From NCBI GenBank assembly GCA_034429695.1, contig DAOUGC010000111.1, positions 1-23,338 of the forward strand: a DNA stretch of 23,338 nt. The letters run 5' to 3'. The position numbers were made by a program, and so were the translations under genes. Source of the DNA: DAOUGC01 sp034429695 (lineage in GTDB: Bacteria; Chloroflexota; Anaerolineae; Anaerolineales; Anaerolineaceae). Below are positions 1 to 8,063 of this stretch, in pieces (positions within the stretch are counted from its first letter, which is position 1; each line of letters starts with the position of its first letter). A model generated the notes under the pieces. It worked only from the letters and a program-made list of their open reading frames with translations, did not search any database and was not told the origin of the DNA.

Positions 1-478
1 GGGCGCCGCCCAGCGCGCGAATATCCTGCGGTGTTTGCACCCATGTTGACGTTTTTAGATCAAACTCGCCCAGCCGTTGCAACGCGCGGTATTCCGCCTC
101 GCTCAACAGAACAACTCCCATTTCCGTCGCCATGTCAACCGCACTCCCCGCTGGTGGATGTTCCTTGCGTCCCTCCAAAGCCTGACGGTCATAACACAAA
201 CTGCGCCGTCCTTTGGGGCTCTCCTTCGAGCAATCATTAAATATCACCTCGCCCGTGGCACTGTCGCGGGCAACCACGTCCGGCTCGCCGCCAGTACGCT
301 CCATTTCCTGCAGGGACCACAACTTTTCAGGGTGTGCATCCAAACGCTGTTGCACCACCCGCCACTCCACATCCACATGCCGGCGGGGGTTCCGTTCAAA
401 GCGCTGTTGCAGCGCATCCAGCAGCGCCGCCTGCTGTTCAGGCTTCAATACTTTTGATTTATGGTCAATTTTATCCAT
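1..478 (-). CDS. DUF4256 family protein (partial, C-terminus beyond window)
   Basis: An open frame runs on the minus strand from ATG at 478 off the left edge of the window (159 codons visible). The protein matches the DUF4256 family as I know it: the family signature is seen as LWSLQEMERTGGEPDVV (about residues 53-69), then DCSKESPKGRRSLCYDRQAL, then AVDMATEMGVVLLSEAEYRAL and a final TPQDIRALGG. Family members are about 185-190 residues, so roughly the last 25-30 residues are missing here. The function is unknown and no signal peptide or membrane segment is visible, so it is probably cytoplasmic. No strong Shine-Dalgarno precedes the ATG; the start is chosen because the family begins about here and no better in-frame start is seen. 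The next gene on the same strand ends 149 bp upstream, so it may be transcribed alone. Confidence 0.85.
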   Translation of the reverse strand, partial: MDKIDHKSKVLKPEQQAALLDALQQRFERNPRRHVDVEWRVVQQRLDAHPEKLWSLQEMERTGGEPDVVARDSATGEVIFNDCSKESPKGRRSLCYDRQALEGRKEHPPAGSAVDMATEMGVVLLSEAEYRALQRLGEFDLKTSTWVQTPQDIRALGGA

Positions 479-627
479 AAATCGATCTTACCATTCCGGC
501 AGGAGATTTTCCAGCACACCGCTCAGCGTCAAACCAGGGTGCGCCGCGAAAGTCACCCTGCCCCCCCCCATTTGCCCAGAAAATTATGGCGAGTATGTTG
601 GAAAACAATCGCTGGTTGCGGATATTT

Positions 628-1434
628 TTATTCCTCCACCAGGTTGTTCCCACCCGGCATCAGGATGGATTGGACCCCTGTATTGCGGTTAAAAATGGTA
701 CGCCGGGATAGGATGACAACCACCAATGCAATGCCGGCCAGGATGAAATTGTCCCAGGGCTGCGCATTGGGCCAGATGGGATTATTCACCTGAAAGTGGA
801 ACAATACCGCGATCAACAAACTGCCCCGAAAGTCATTAAACATAACCGTCAGAATCATGGAAGCCGCCACCCCGCCCAGGAAGTAAGGCGCAAAAGACCA
901 TGCACTCTGCGGAGTACCGCCGATCAGAAAAGCGGGAATATGCCATACCATCCAAATGACCCCCAGGATTAACCCTGCCCAGAATGGCGAAAACCGGCGC
1001 TGCAGGAGCGGCAGGGCGTACCCACGCCAGCCGAATTCCTCCACCGGGCCGAGGAGCAGCCCCAGCAGAAGCGCCGGAAACACCTGATACCATGGAGAGA
1101 AAGGAAATGGATCGTTAATCGCACCTGTCAGCGCAGCCCCGGCATACATCAACCCCGGAATGCCAAGCAGCACAATCATCCATCCCCACCAGGAACCGCG
1201 AACCAGGGTCAACCGTCCAAGGAAGGATTTCAAACCCTTCCACCCATACTGCAACAACACCAGGATCAGGGCAGAGATGCCGGGGGAATACACAGCAAGA
1301 ATGAAGAGCGGATTGCTCATCGAAAGCTCTCCAAACAGCATTGCGATCTGATCAGGGAACAGAACAAACAAAACTGCCAGACCCCAGGTCAGGCCAAAAG
1401 TCATTGCCAGAAAGATGGACAATTTCTTCAACAT
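628..1434 (-). CDS. CPBP family intramembrane glutamic endopeptidase (CAAX protease/Abi-like)
   Basis: This 268-residue polytopic membrane protein has about seven or eight hydrophobic segments. It carries the conserved motifs of the CPBP (CAAX prenyl protease 2 / Abi / Rce1-like) family: EEFGWR at residues 132-137 (motif EExxxR), His165 in WMVWH, and His213 in AVLFHFQVN. These Glu and His residues form the active site of known members such as Rce1. Bacterial members mature peptides or give self-immunity to bacteriocins, but the substrate cannot be told from sequence. The start ATG has an AGAGG Shine-Dalgarno 6 nt upstream. It is a single gene between the HlyD-like gene and the DUF4256 gene, with no peptide or bacteriocin gene next to it. 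Confidence 0.88.
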   Translation of the reverse strand: MLKKLSIFLAMTFGLTWGLAVLFVLFPDQIAMLFGELSMSNPLFILAVYSPGISALILVLLQYGWKGLKSFLGRLTLVRGSWWGWMIVLLGIPGLMYAGAALTGAINDPFPFSPWYQVFPALLLGLLLGPVEEFGWRGYALPLLQRRFSPFWAGLILGVIWMVWHIPAFLIGGTPQSAWSFAPYFLGGVAASMILTVMFNDFRGSLLIAVLFHFQVNNPIWPNAQPWDNFILAGIALVVVILSRRTIFNRNTGVQSILMPGGNNLVEE

Positions 1435-1539
1435 GGGAAACCTCTTTGTTAATTACTCAAGAAATTTCAACAAAGGCCAACACCCCCTCACATCCTGATC
1501 GTTGGATATTTCCGGGTGACGGCGGCGAAAAAACAGGCA

Positions 1540-1571
1540 GGCAAAAGGCGGGTGGGGTAAACCACCCGCCT
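1540..1571 (-). terminator. Intrinsic terminator for the ABC/HlyD export operon
   Basis: A 10-bp perfect GC-rich stem (1546-1555 with 1562-1571) closes a 6-nt loop. On the minus strand it is followed at once by TTTT, and after a short interval by a second T6 run. It lies about 100 bp past the stop codon of the HlyD-like gene. The rest of the 1435-1671 gap holds only the short leader of the CPBP protease gene. Confidence 0.8.
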
Positions 1572-1671
1572 CTGATGAATACAACGTTTTCGATTGACCG
1601 GACCACAGCCGATTCAGACCTGGCTGCGGCTATTTTAATCAGCCGGACAAGCCCCGTGTGGCTGTGAATGA

Positions 1672-2856
1672 TTACTCAAACGTGACCACGGCGGTCATGT
1701 TCCAGCGCAGCGCAGGGTCCTGCTCGTCGAGCATCACTTCCACGGTGTAGGTGATGTCTCCCAGGCGGTCCTCACCCAGGCTCTTGATCGACGAAACTGT
1801 GCCGGTCAACTCCAGGTCAGGCAGCGCATCAAAGGTCACCTTCACCACCTCGCCCTCGCTGATCTTGATCACGTTCAGCTCGGTCAGGTCGGTGGTCTCC
1901 ACCTTGAATTTGGACAGGTCGGCAATCACCACCGGCGTGACGCCGGGGTTGTACAGCTCACCCACCTTCAGCGGGTTGTCCACCACCACGCCGTCAAACG
2001 GCGCGGTCAGGATCAAATCAGCCAGGCTGGCCTGCGCCGAGGCCACCTGCGCTTCAGCATTGACCACGCGCGCTTCCGCCAGAGCCAGTGCATCGGGATC
2101 AGGCCCGTTCTTTACTTTTTCCAGCTCAGCCCGGGCGGCGTCAGCCTCAGCCTGGGCAACCGCCAGTTTGGCGTCGGCTTCATTGATATCCAACTGATCC
2201 GGTTTGGAAACCAGATAGTTGTAATTGGCTTTGGCTTTATCACGTGTCTGGCGGGCATTGGCAAGCAGCGACAGCATGTAAGCCCGGTCAGGATCGGTCT
2301 CGGGGCGGTCGGCGTAGAATGAGAAGGCATCCTCAGCCTGGTCAACGGCGTCTTCCTGAGCCACCAGATTGGCCCATGCAATATCAATTTGTTCCTGGTC
2401 ACCCCAGATGTAATCCTTGCTGGCGCGGCGGTTGGTGGCTTTTTCCAGTTCCTGTTCGGCAGTTGCCAAACGCAGTTCAGCCGCGGCTTTTGCCACCTCG
2501 GCGTTGCTGTACAGGTCATCCAGCGCCTGTTCGGCAGACAGCAATTCCAGTTTGGATGCAGCCACGGCAGCCTCGGCGCGCTCGGTGCCGTCCAACCGTG
2601 CGATGACATCGCCGGCTTTGACACTTTCGCCCTCAACCACCAGCACCTCAGCCACCATGCCAGCCTGCGGGAAACCCGCCTGGGCATACTGTACCGGCAC
2701 CACCTTGCCCTCGGCAATCACAGCCGAATCAGCGATCACCGGCGGCAACAATGTTGGGGTCTCTGTGCCCGGCATGGGGTTGCCCCCGCTGCAGGCCGCA
2801 ATAATCAACCCGGTTAACACGACCGCCAACACCCCAAATATCACTTTACCTTTCAT
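1672..2856 (-). CDS. HlyD/MacA-family membrane-fusion lipoprotein of ABC exporter
   Basis: This 394-residue protein has a lipoprotein signal peptide (hydrophobic residues 5-20, lipobox IIAAC, lipidated Cys22), so it should be anchored on the outer face of the cytoplasmic membrane. A split biotinyl-lipoyl (barrel-sandwich) domain is seen around residues 45-90 and again at about 280-300 (LTAPFDGVVV). Between them lies a long Ala/Glu-rich coiled coil (about 92-275), and a beta-barrel follows. That is the periplasmic adaptor layout of MacA/HlyD. The start is set at ATG 2856 because GGAGGG lies 4 nt before it; an ATG 18 nt further upstream has no such site. It is the third gene of the operon, 54 bp after the permease, and probably links substrate delivery to the FtsX-type permease. 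No TolC-like gene is present, which fits a monoderm envelope. Confidence 0.88.
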   Translation of the reverse strand: MKGKVIFGVLAVVLTGLIIAACSGGNPMPGTETPTLLPPVIADSAVIAEGKVVPVQYAQAGFPQAGMVAEVLVVEGESVKAGDVIARLDGTERAEAAVAASKLELLSAEQALDDLYSNAEVAKAAAELRLATAEQELEKATNRRASKDYIWGDQEQIDIAWANLVAQEDAVDQAEDAFSFYADRPETDPDRAYMLSLLANARQTRDKAKANYNYLVSKPDQLDINEADAKLAVAQAEADAARAELEKVKNGPDPDALALAEARVVNAEAQVASAQASLADLILTAPFDGVVVDNPLKVGELYNPGVTPVVIADLSKFKVETTDLTELNVIKISEGEVVKVTFDALPDLELTGTVSSIKSLGEDRLGDITYTVEVMLDEQDPALRWNMTAVVTFE

Positions 2857-2910
2857 CAATCCCTCCAACTGCATTCAAATCAATCCATAAGTGCAAAACA
2901 CACATCATCA

Positions 2911-5298
2911 TTATTCGTAAGCCAGCACATCGCGAACCGTCAGGCGGGCTGCACTCATGGCAGGCGCCAGGCTGGCAACCGCCGACAGCACGATCACCAC
3001 AATCAACCAGATGATCATGCCGTCCGCTGCGAGCACGGTTTTCATCGGCATGCTTAAGAACGCCACACCTACAGTATCGCACAGAATCTTGCTGATGGGA
3101 ATCGCAAGTACAACCCCCACGCCCCAACTGATCACCCCGATCAGCATGCCTTCAAAGACCACCATGAACAGGATGGCTCCATTGGATGCGCCAATGGATC
3201 GCATCACACCGATTTCACGCGTGCGCTCCATGACATTCATGGACATGGTTCCGCTTAACCCCAGGCCGCCCACAATGGCAATCAGCGCCGCCATGAACAG
3301 CAGGAAACCCACCAAAATATTGGTAACCTGCTCCTGCTGGGCGCGGTTTTCGGTGCCGGTGGTCCAATCACCAACGGTGATGTCCAGCGCACCCAGCACC
3401 TGGCTGATCTGCTCACCGGCTTCCCGCTCGGCTTTCACCCCATCTGTATCCAGGTCAACGCGGTAATAAGCCGCCCTGCCGGGGTTATCCATGGTGATAT
3501 TGAGATAGTCAAAACTGGCGTACGTAAACGGCGGGATCACCGTGCCCGCCATGCGGAAGATGCCCACAATGGTGAAGTGATACTCGCGGTTGTTGATCAA
3601 CAGCACCACGTCATCACCCACGCCCAGTTCGGGCCGGGTCTGCAGGACATGGTTGCCGATCACCAGCGCATTTTGATCGCCAGGCACCAACCAGCGTCCT
3701 TCCACAATGGTGGGCTGGATGAGGGTGGAATTTTCAGGCGCACCCCACACCATGATCTCCGTGGCGGTGCTCTTGTCTTCCGAGAGGATGCGCGCCGGCA
3801 TGGTAGCCCACGGCTCCACTTTTTGAATGTGCGGAACCTGCATCATCAACTCTTCCACCTGCCCAATATGCGCCATATCGTACAGGGCAACATTAACGTC
3901 CGAGAGGAAATATCCCAGCGCTTCCTTGAGCGCAAAATTAAACGAGGCGCGAATGTTAAACACTGCGATGAAGATGGCGCCGGCAAGCACCAGGGTTGAT
4001 AGCGTCAACGCCAGACGCGCTTTCCGCCTGAAGGTATTGCGCAGCGAGATCAACAGCGGGCGGGAGAGAAAACTGACTTTCTCCACCATCCGGTCGATCA
4101 AACTCTTGCCAAACGCCTGCGCGCCGATGCCGTAATTGCTGATCGCTTCGCGCACGGTCATGCGCGCACCCTTCATTACCGGAACCAGACTGGCGCCAAG
4201 CGGCAGCAACAAACCCACCATCAGTTGCAACAGCAGTGAAGGCAACGGGATGCGAATACCCCCGGCCTCAAAGTTCAACATGCCCGCCATGCCCACCAGT
4301 GCAAGCTGCGCCACCAGCGCCGAGATCGGCACGGCGATCAACAGCGCCAGGCCGCCAAACGCCAGGATCAACACAACGTACATGCCGATCACCTGCGAAG
4401 TGGTGGCGCCCACCGCCTTCATCACACCGATCTGGCGGGTATGGCGCGCCAGCACCGCACTGATGGTATTGACCACCAGGAAAGCGCTCAGAAATACCGC
4501 CAGCCCGCCCAGACCACCCATCAACGCAAGCAGTGATTGGGTGGTGGAGCGCATGGGGTGCTGTCCCGGTTCAATCACCACCGTGGCAAACACCATGCGG
4601 CCGCTTTTCTCCAGCTTCTGGCTGATCGCCGCGGCCACTTCCTTGACGTGCAGCTCGGTCAGATCGTCGCCATCCACCCGGAAACGCAACTCGGTGAACT
4701 CGTTTGTCCCGGTCAGTTTTTCCATGGTTCCGGGCGAAACATAAGCGGTCACCCCGCCGGAAAATACAGACGAATAAGCGTTTACGTCATGAATTACGCC
4801 CGCCACTTTCAAACGGCGGATGCGCTCATCCGGCAGTTTTACCTCAATCGTATCGCCCTTCTTGACATTCATCAGAGCCAGGCTGGTCTTTTCGATCAGC
4901 ACTTCATTTGCGGCCAGATACGGCAGTTCCTGCCCGGGCAGCGGGAACACCTTATCCATCTTTTGCTCTTTGGGCAGGGCATTGACATAAATGGGAACCC
5001 AGTTGCCCAGTATGCCTTCCACCTGGCCCGAGAAACTGGAAAAACCCTGTGCGGTTTCCACGCCAGGCAGTTGCTCCAGTGTTTTTACCATGGCCATATC
5101 AAACGGCATGGAGTACAACGAGCCGTGATGCGGTTTGGAGAGCGCATAATCGGCGTCCATGTCATGCGAAAAATTAATGTAGGAATTGAGCACCGAACCA
5201 ACGGCGAACACGCCCACGGCGATGGAAGCCACCACCAGCATGGTGCGGGCTTTGTTTTCCCACAGATCCTTGAATACCTTGCGCCAGCGAGGGCTCAT
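2911..5298 (-). CDS. ABC transporter permease with duplicated FtsX/MacB units
   Basis: The 795-residue protein has two MacB-like halves. The first half has TM1 at about residues 18-38, an extracytoplasmic region at about 45-250 and a three-helix FtsX domain at about 256-388. The second half has a TM at about 429-449, another extracytoplasmic region and a second FtsX domain at about 670-788. Each FtsX domain carries the coupling signature: RQIGVMKAVGAT in the first and REIGVMRSIGAS in the second. The ATG overlaps the TGA of the upstream ATPase gene by 4 nt (ATGA), so translation is coupled and no strong Shine-Dalgarno is needed. MacB-type transporters act as mechanotransmitters that move peptides, lipoproteins or antibiotics without a classic pore; the substrate here is unknown. 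Confidence 0.92.
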   Translation of the reverse strand: MSPRWRKVFKDLWENKARTMLVVASIAVGVFAVGSVLNSYINFSHDMDADYALSKPHHGSLYSMPFDMAMVKTLEQLPGVETAQGFSSFSGQVEGILGNWVPIYVNALPKEQKMDKVFPLPGQELPYLAANEVLIEKTSLALMNVKKGDTIEVKLPDERIRRLKVAGVIHDVNAYSSVFSGGVTAYVSPGTMEKLTGTNEFTELRFRVDGDDLTELHVKEVAAAISQKLEKSGRMVFATVVIEPGQHPMRSTTQSLLALMGGLGGLAVFLSAFLVVNTISAVLARHTRQIGVMKAVGATTSQVIGMYVVLILAFGGLALLIAVPISALVAQLALVGMAGMLNFEAGGIRIPLPSLLLQLMVGLLLPLGASLVPVMKGARMTVREAISNYGIGAQAFGKSLIDRMVEKVSFLSRPLLISLRNTFRRKARLALTLSTLVLAGAIFIAVFNIRASFNFALKEALGYFLSDVNVALYDMAHIGQVEELMMQVPHIQKVEPWATMPARILSEDKSTATEIMVWGAPENSTLIQPTIVEGRWLVPGDQNALVIGNHVLQTRPELGVGDDVVLLINNREYHFTIVGIFRMAGTVIPPFTYASFDYLNITMDNPGRAAYYRVDLDTDGVKAEREAGEQISQVLGALDITVGDWTTGTENRAQQEQVTNILVGFLLFMAALIAIVGGLGLSGTMSMNVMERTREIGVMRSIGASNGAILFMVVFEGMLIGVISWGVGVVLAIPISKILCDTVGVAFLSMPMKTVLAADGMIIWLIVVIVLSAVASLAPAMSAARLTVRDVLAYE

Positions 5299-6419
5299 TT
5301 TTCGTTGCTCCGCGCCTGATTGTTCGCCAGCCGCTGTTCCGCGATGGTCTCAACACTCTCGCGGGTGATATCCGATTCACTCATCAGTCGGTCGAACATG
5401 GCTTCATCAATCGCCACCACTTCCAACCCGCCCTCTGCCGCGCGTACACTGGCTGTGGCGGTGCGGTCACGCAGCAGCGAGATTTCCCCAAAGAACTGGC
5501 CCGGCGTCATGCGCGCCACCACCACGTCAGAACCCTGCGGGCGGTGCAGCGCCACCTCGGCTGAACCCATGGTGACGATATAGAAATGATTGGAGGGATG
5601 ATCCTGACGGATGATCTCCTGACCGGGTTCAAATTTCAAGTGTTCCAGGTTGCGCGTGGCGTCCAGCATCTGCGCGTGCGAAAGGGTGGGCAGCGCGCGC
5701 ATCACCCATTCGTTCACCACTTCACCATCAGCAATCAACAGTGTGCGCGAGACGCGCTTTGCCAGCGCGCTATCGTGGGTGACCATTACAATCGTCTTGC
5801 CCTGATCCACCAGCGAGGCAAACAACGCAAAGACCGACTCAGCCGTGCGTGAGTCCAGGTTGCCGGTGGGCTCGTCTGCAATCAAAATGGGAGGGTCGTT
5901 TGCCAGGGCGCGCGCAATGGCAACCCGCTGCTGCTGACCACCCGAGATGGCCGTGGGCAGCTTGTTGGCGTGGTCTTCCATCTCCACCAGGCGCAGCAGG
6001 TCCATGGCGCGTTCCTTGCGCTCGCGCGGCTGGTACATGTTGCAGAAATCCATGGGCAGCATGATGTTTTCCAGCAGCGTCAACGTTGGCAGCAACTGGA
6101 AGAACTGGAACACAATCCCCAGGTTGCGCCCGCGCCAGATGGACATCTGGTTCTCGGAAAGCAAATGCACGGCACTGTCACCCACCCACACCTCGCCCGA
6201 GGTGGGCCGGTCAATGCCGGTGATCATGTTGATCAGGGTGGACTTGCCCGAACCCGACTTGCCGATCACGCCGACAAATTCGCCGGCCTGGAACTCAGCA
6301 TTAATGCCCTTCAGAACGGTGAATTCACCTGCGGCATTTTTATAGGTCTTGACGATGTCTTTGATGCGAATCAGAGTCTGCCCGTTGGATAAAGGCGCGA
6401 CCGGGGTCATGGTCATCAT
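5295..6419 (-). CDS. ABC transporter ATP-binding protein fused to C-terminal cyclic-nucleotide-binding domain
   Basis: The 374-residue protein starts with a complete LolD/MacB-type ABC ATPase: Walker A GKSGSGKST at 53-61, Q-loop Gln105, signature SGGQQQR at 159-165, Walker B ILIADEP at 178-184 and switch His215. Residues about 255-350 form a second domain of the CRP/PKA cyclic-nucleotide-binding fold (FEPGQEII ... GQFFGEISLL ... ASVRA). Plain LolD/MacB ATPases end near residue 235, so this is a real fusion. The Arg that binds the cyclic phosphate in CRP or PKA (followed by xATVRA) aligns with Ala321, so binding of cAMP or cGMP is doubtful; Arg319 lies two residues earlier. The start at ATG 6419 follows GGAGG with 7 nt spacing; an in-frame start at 6512 has no support. 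It is the first gene of the export operon. The promoter in the 6420-6599 divergent gap is not clear. Confidence 0.93.
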   Translation of the reverse strand: MMTMTPVAPLSNGQTLIRIKDIVKTYKNAAGEFTVLKGINAEFQAGEFVGVIGKSGSGKSTLINMITGIDRPTSGEVWVGDSAVHLLSENQMSIWRGRNLGIVFQFFQLLPTLTLLENIMLPMDFCNMYQPRERKERAMDLLRLVEMEDHANKLPTAISGGQQQRVAIARALANDPPILIADEPTGNLDSRTAESVFALFASLVDQGKTIVMVTHDSALAKRVSRTLLIADGEVVNEWVMRALPTLSHAQMLDATRNLEHLKFEPGQEIIRQDHPSNHFYIVTMGSAEVALHRPQGSDVVVARMTPGQFFGEISLLRDRTATASVRAAEGGLEVVAIDEAMFDRLMSESDITRESVETIAEQRLANNQARSNEK

Positions 6420-6599
6420 TCTTGTTCCTCCATACCAATACCCTATACGAAAACCACAGGGAAAAGTTGCAATCCACGATTCTACCCGAATTTGCATCCC
6501 TGGCGGGAGCAATTTATCACCACTCCGGCCTCTTTCGGTTTTATTCCAGGGTGTTTTGTTGTACCATGAAGTTGCGCCCCATAAAGAAAGGATGTTTCC

Positions 6600-7061
6600 A
6601 TGAGAAAACGGTCATTCCTCCTGGCTCTTCTGGCGCTGTTCGTGATTTCCTGCGGCTGCAGCCTGCCCTTTGACGGCATATCCGATGCAAAGGGTGTTGT
6701 CACCCCCACCAGTCAGCCGGGGATTTTGGCAATGGCCGATGTGTTTATCGGCTCGTGCGCATTCATTGATGAAAACCACAACGGGGAAATTGACGATGCC
6801 GACCTGCCCATTGAAGGCGCCCGCTTTGTGGTGACCCTTGCCATGGGCGGCGAAATGAGCACTGAAACCTACACGGATGGCTGCGCGCACCTGGTCATCC
6901 CGGTCAGCGGCATGGAGGACGCGGATGAAAAGATCCATCCAGCCACCGCCCGCATGATCCCCCCTGAAGGCAGCCACCTGCGGGTGATCGGCGAAGAGGA
7001 AGTCATCCTGGTTGACCAGTCAAGCCGCCACGATTTCCTGTTTGAGCGCGTTGAGCCATGA
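6600..7061 (+). CDS. Small lipoprotein with EF-hand-like/SdrD-like loop
   Basis: The 153-residue protein has a signal peptide (residues 1-17) ending in VISCGC, so lipidation at Cys18 or Cys20 is likely. The mature part contains the Asp-rich loop DENHNGEIDDADLPIEGARF (57-76). It resembles the Ca-binding turn and following strand of SdrD-B/prealbumin-like extracellular domains, where a D-x-N-x-N-G-x-x-D pattern leads into a beta-strand. The fold assignment is an inference. Three or four further Cys, including Cys53 and Cys95, could form a disulfide. A Shine-Dalgarno (GAAAGGA) precedes the ATG. It is transcribed away from the ABC operon and converges on the next lipoprotein gene with no spacer. 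The function is unknown. Confidence 0.75.
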   Translation: MRKRSFLLALLALFVISCGCSLPFDGISDAKGVVTPTSQPGILAMADVFIGSCAFIDENHNGEIDDADLPIEGARFVVTLAMGGEMSTETYTDGCAHLVIPVSGMEDADEKIHPATARMIPPEGSHLRVIGEEEVILVDQSSRHDFLFERVEP

Positions 7062-8051
7062 TCATGGCGCGGGGGTGATCGTCACCGGCAGGGTTGAAGT
7101 GGGCAGCGGCGTCTCGGTGACCGGCATGCCGGTGATCTGGTAGGGCAGACGCTTGAGTGAATTGGCGGCGCTGGACTGCAGGTCAAAGCTGTCGCCATCC
7201 CAGCGATAGACCAGCATCTGATATTTTTGAAACAACACATCGTCCAGGTTGGCCTGCAGCCCGGCAGGGTCCATGCCGTACAGCGTGACCAGTTCGTTCA
7301 CCTGCAGCTCGTCAACTCCATCCCCATCCTGATCGTTCCACCCATAATGCGACTGAAACACATGCCGGTAGCGTGCGCTGTATTTGTCTTCCATCACCAG
7401 GGTGTTGTCCTCCAGCGTAAGCAGTGAGAGGCCCGTGCTTGCCAGCGCAGAACCGTTCCACGCGTGCAGCATGACGGTCTCCCAGGTCCAACCGTCCTTG
7501 ATTTGCTGGCTGGTGAAAAACACTTCGTTTTGTCCATCATGGTCATAATCGCTGAGGCGTGGCGCAAGCGGGATGGGTTCTGTTGATATTGCCGGACTGG
7601 AGGTGCTCCACCCGTGCCCAACCGGTTTTGACACCCACACCACTTTCCATTGATCTTTTTCACGGCGGGCAATCAACCAGTTGACCGAAACCCCATCGCC
7701 GTCCGGCACGCCGCCCACCAGCGCCAGACGTTCTTCAACCTCCGGTGCGGTAAAACTGCCGGGTGTGACGTAATCGGCCCACACAGCGCCAAATTGCCCG
7801 CTGTGGTCCAGGGCATCAAGCAGGGCTTTTTCATTTGGCAGTGCGGTTGGAGCCGGCGTCAGGGTGGCGTCGGGCTGGGGGGAAGCCGTCTGTGTTGGTT
7901 GCGGCAGAGCACTGGGAAAGTACAGGGTGGCAGTCGGCGCAGGAGCAGCCGGAGCGGCTGAACACGCCGCCAGCAAAAGAATGAATGCAACAGGAAGGCA
8001 AATGACCATCCGGTATGGGATGATTTGAAATGGCTTGTGCAAGGGTTTCAT
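7062..8051 (-). CDS. Lipoprotein with FG-GAP/VCBS-like DxDxDG repeats
   Basis: The 329-residue protein has a long n-region, a hydrophobic segment and the lipobox LLAAC (Cys30). A Pro/Thr/Ala-rich linker (31-72) follows, then a globular domain and a Thr/Pro-rich tail. Two acidic loops, DYDHDGQNEV (168-177) and NDQDGDGVDELQ (239-250), look like the Ca-binding turns of FG-GAP/VCBS beta-propeller repeats. Each is followed by a hydrophobic strand and a Trp-containing segment (HAWNG, YRWDG). It is probably a surface-exposed lipoprotein of unknown role. The start codon lies 12 bp after the stop of the diguanylate cyclase gene, so the two are very likely co-transcribed, although the Shine-Dalgarno is weak. 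The stop codon touches the stop of the convergent gene, so there is no terminator between them. Confidence 0.75.
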   Translation of the reverse strand: MKPLHKPFQIIPYRMVICLPVAFILLLAACSAAPAAPAPTATLYFPSALPQPTQTASPQPDATLTPAPTALPNEKALLDALDHSGQFGAVWADYVTPGSFTAPEVEERLALVGGVPDGDGVSVNWLIARREKDQWKVVWVSKPVGHGWSTSSPAISTEPIPLAPRLSDYDHDGQNEVFFTSQQIKDGWTWETVMLHAWNGSALASTGLSLLTLEDNTLVMEDKYSARYRHVFQSHYGWNDQDGDGVDELQVNELVTLYGMDPAGLQANLDDVLFQKYQMLVYRWDGDSFDLQSSAANSLKRLPYQITGMPVTETPLPTSTLPVTITPAP

Positions 8052-8063
8052 CCTGCCTGCAGG

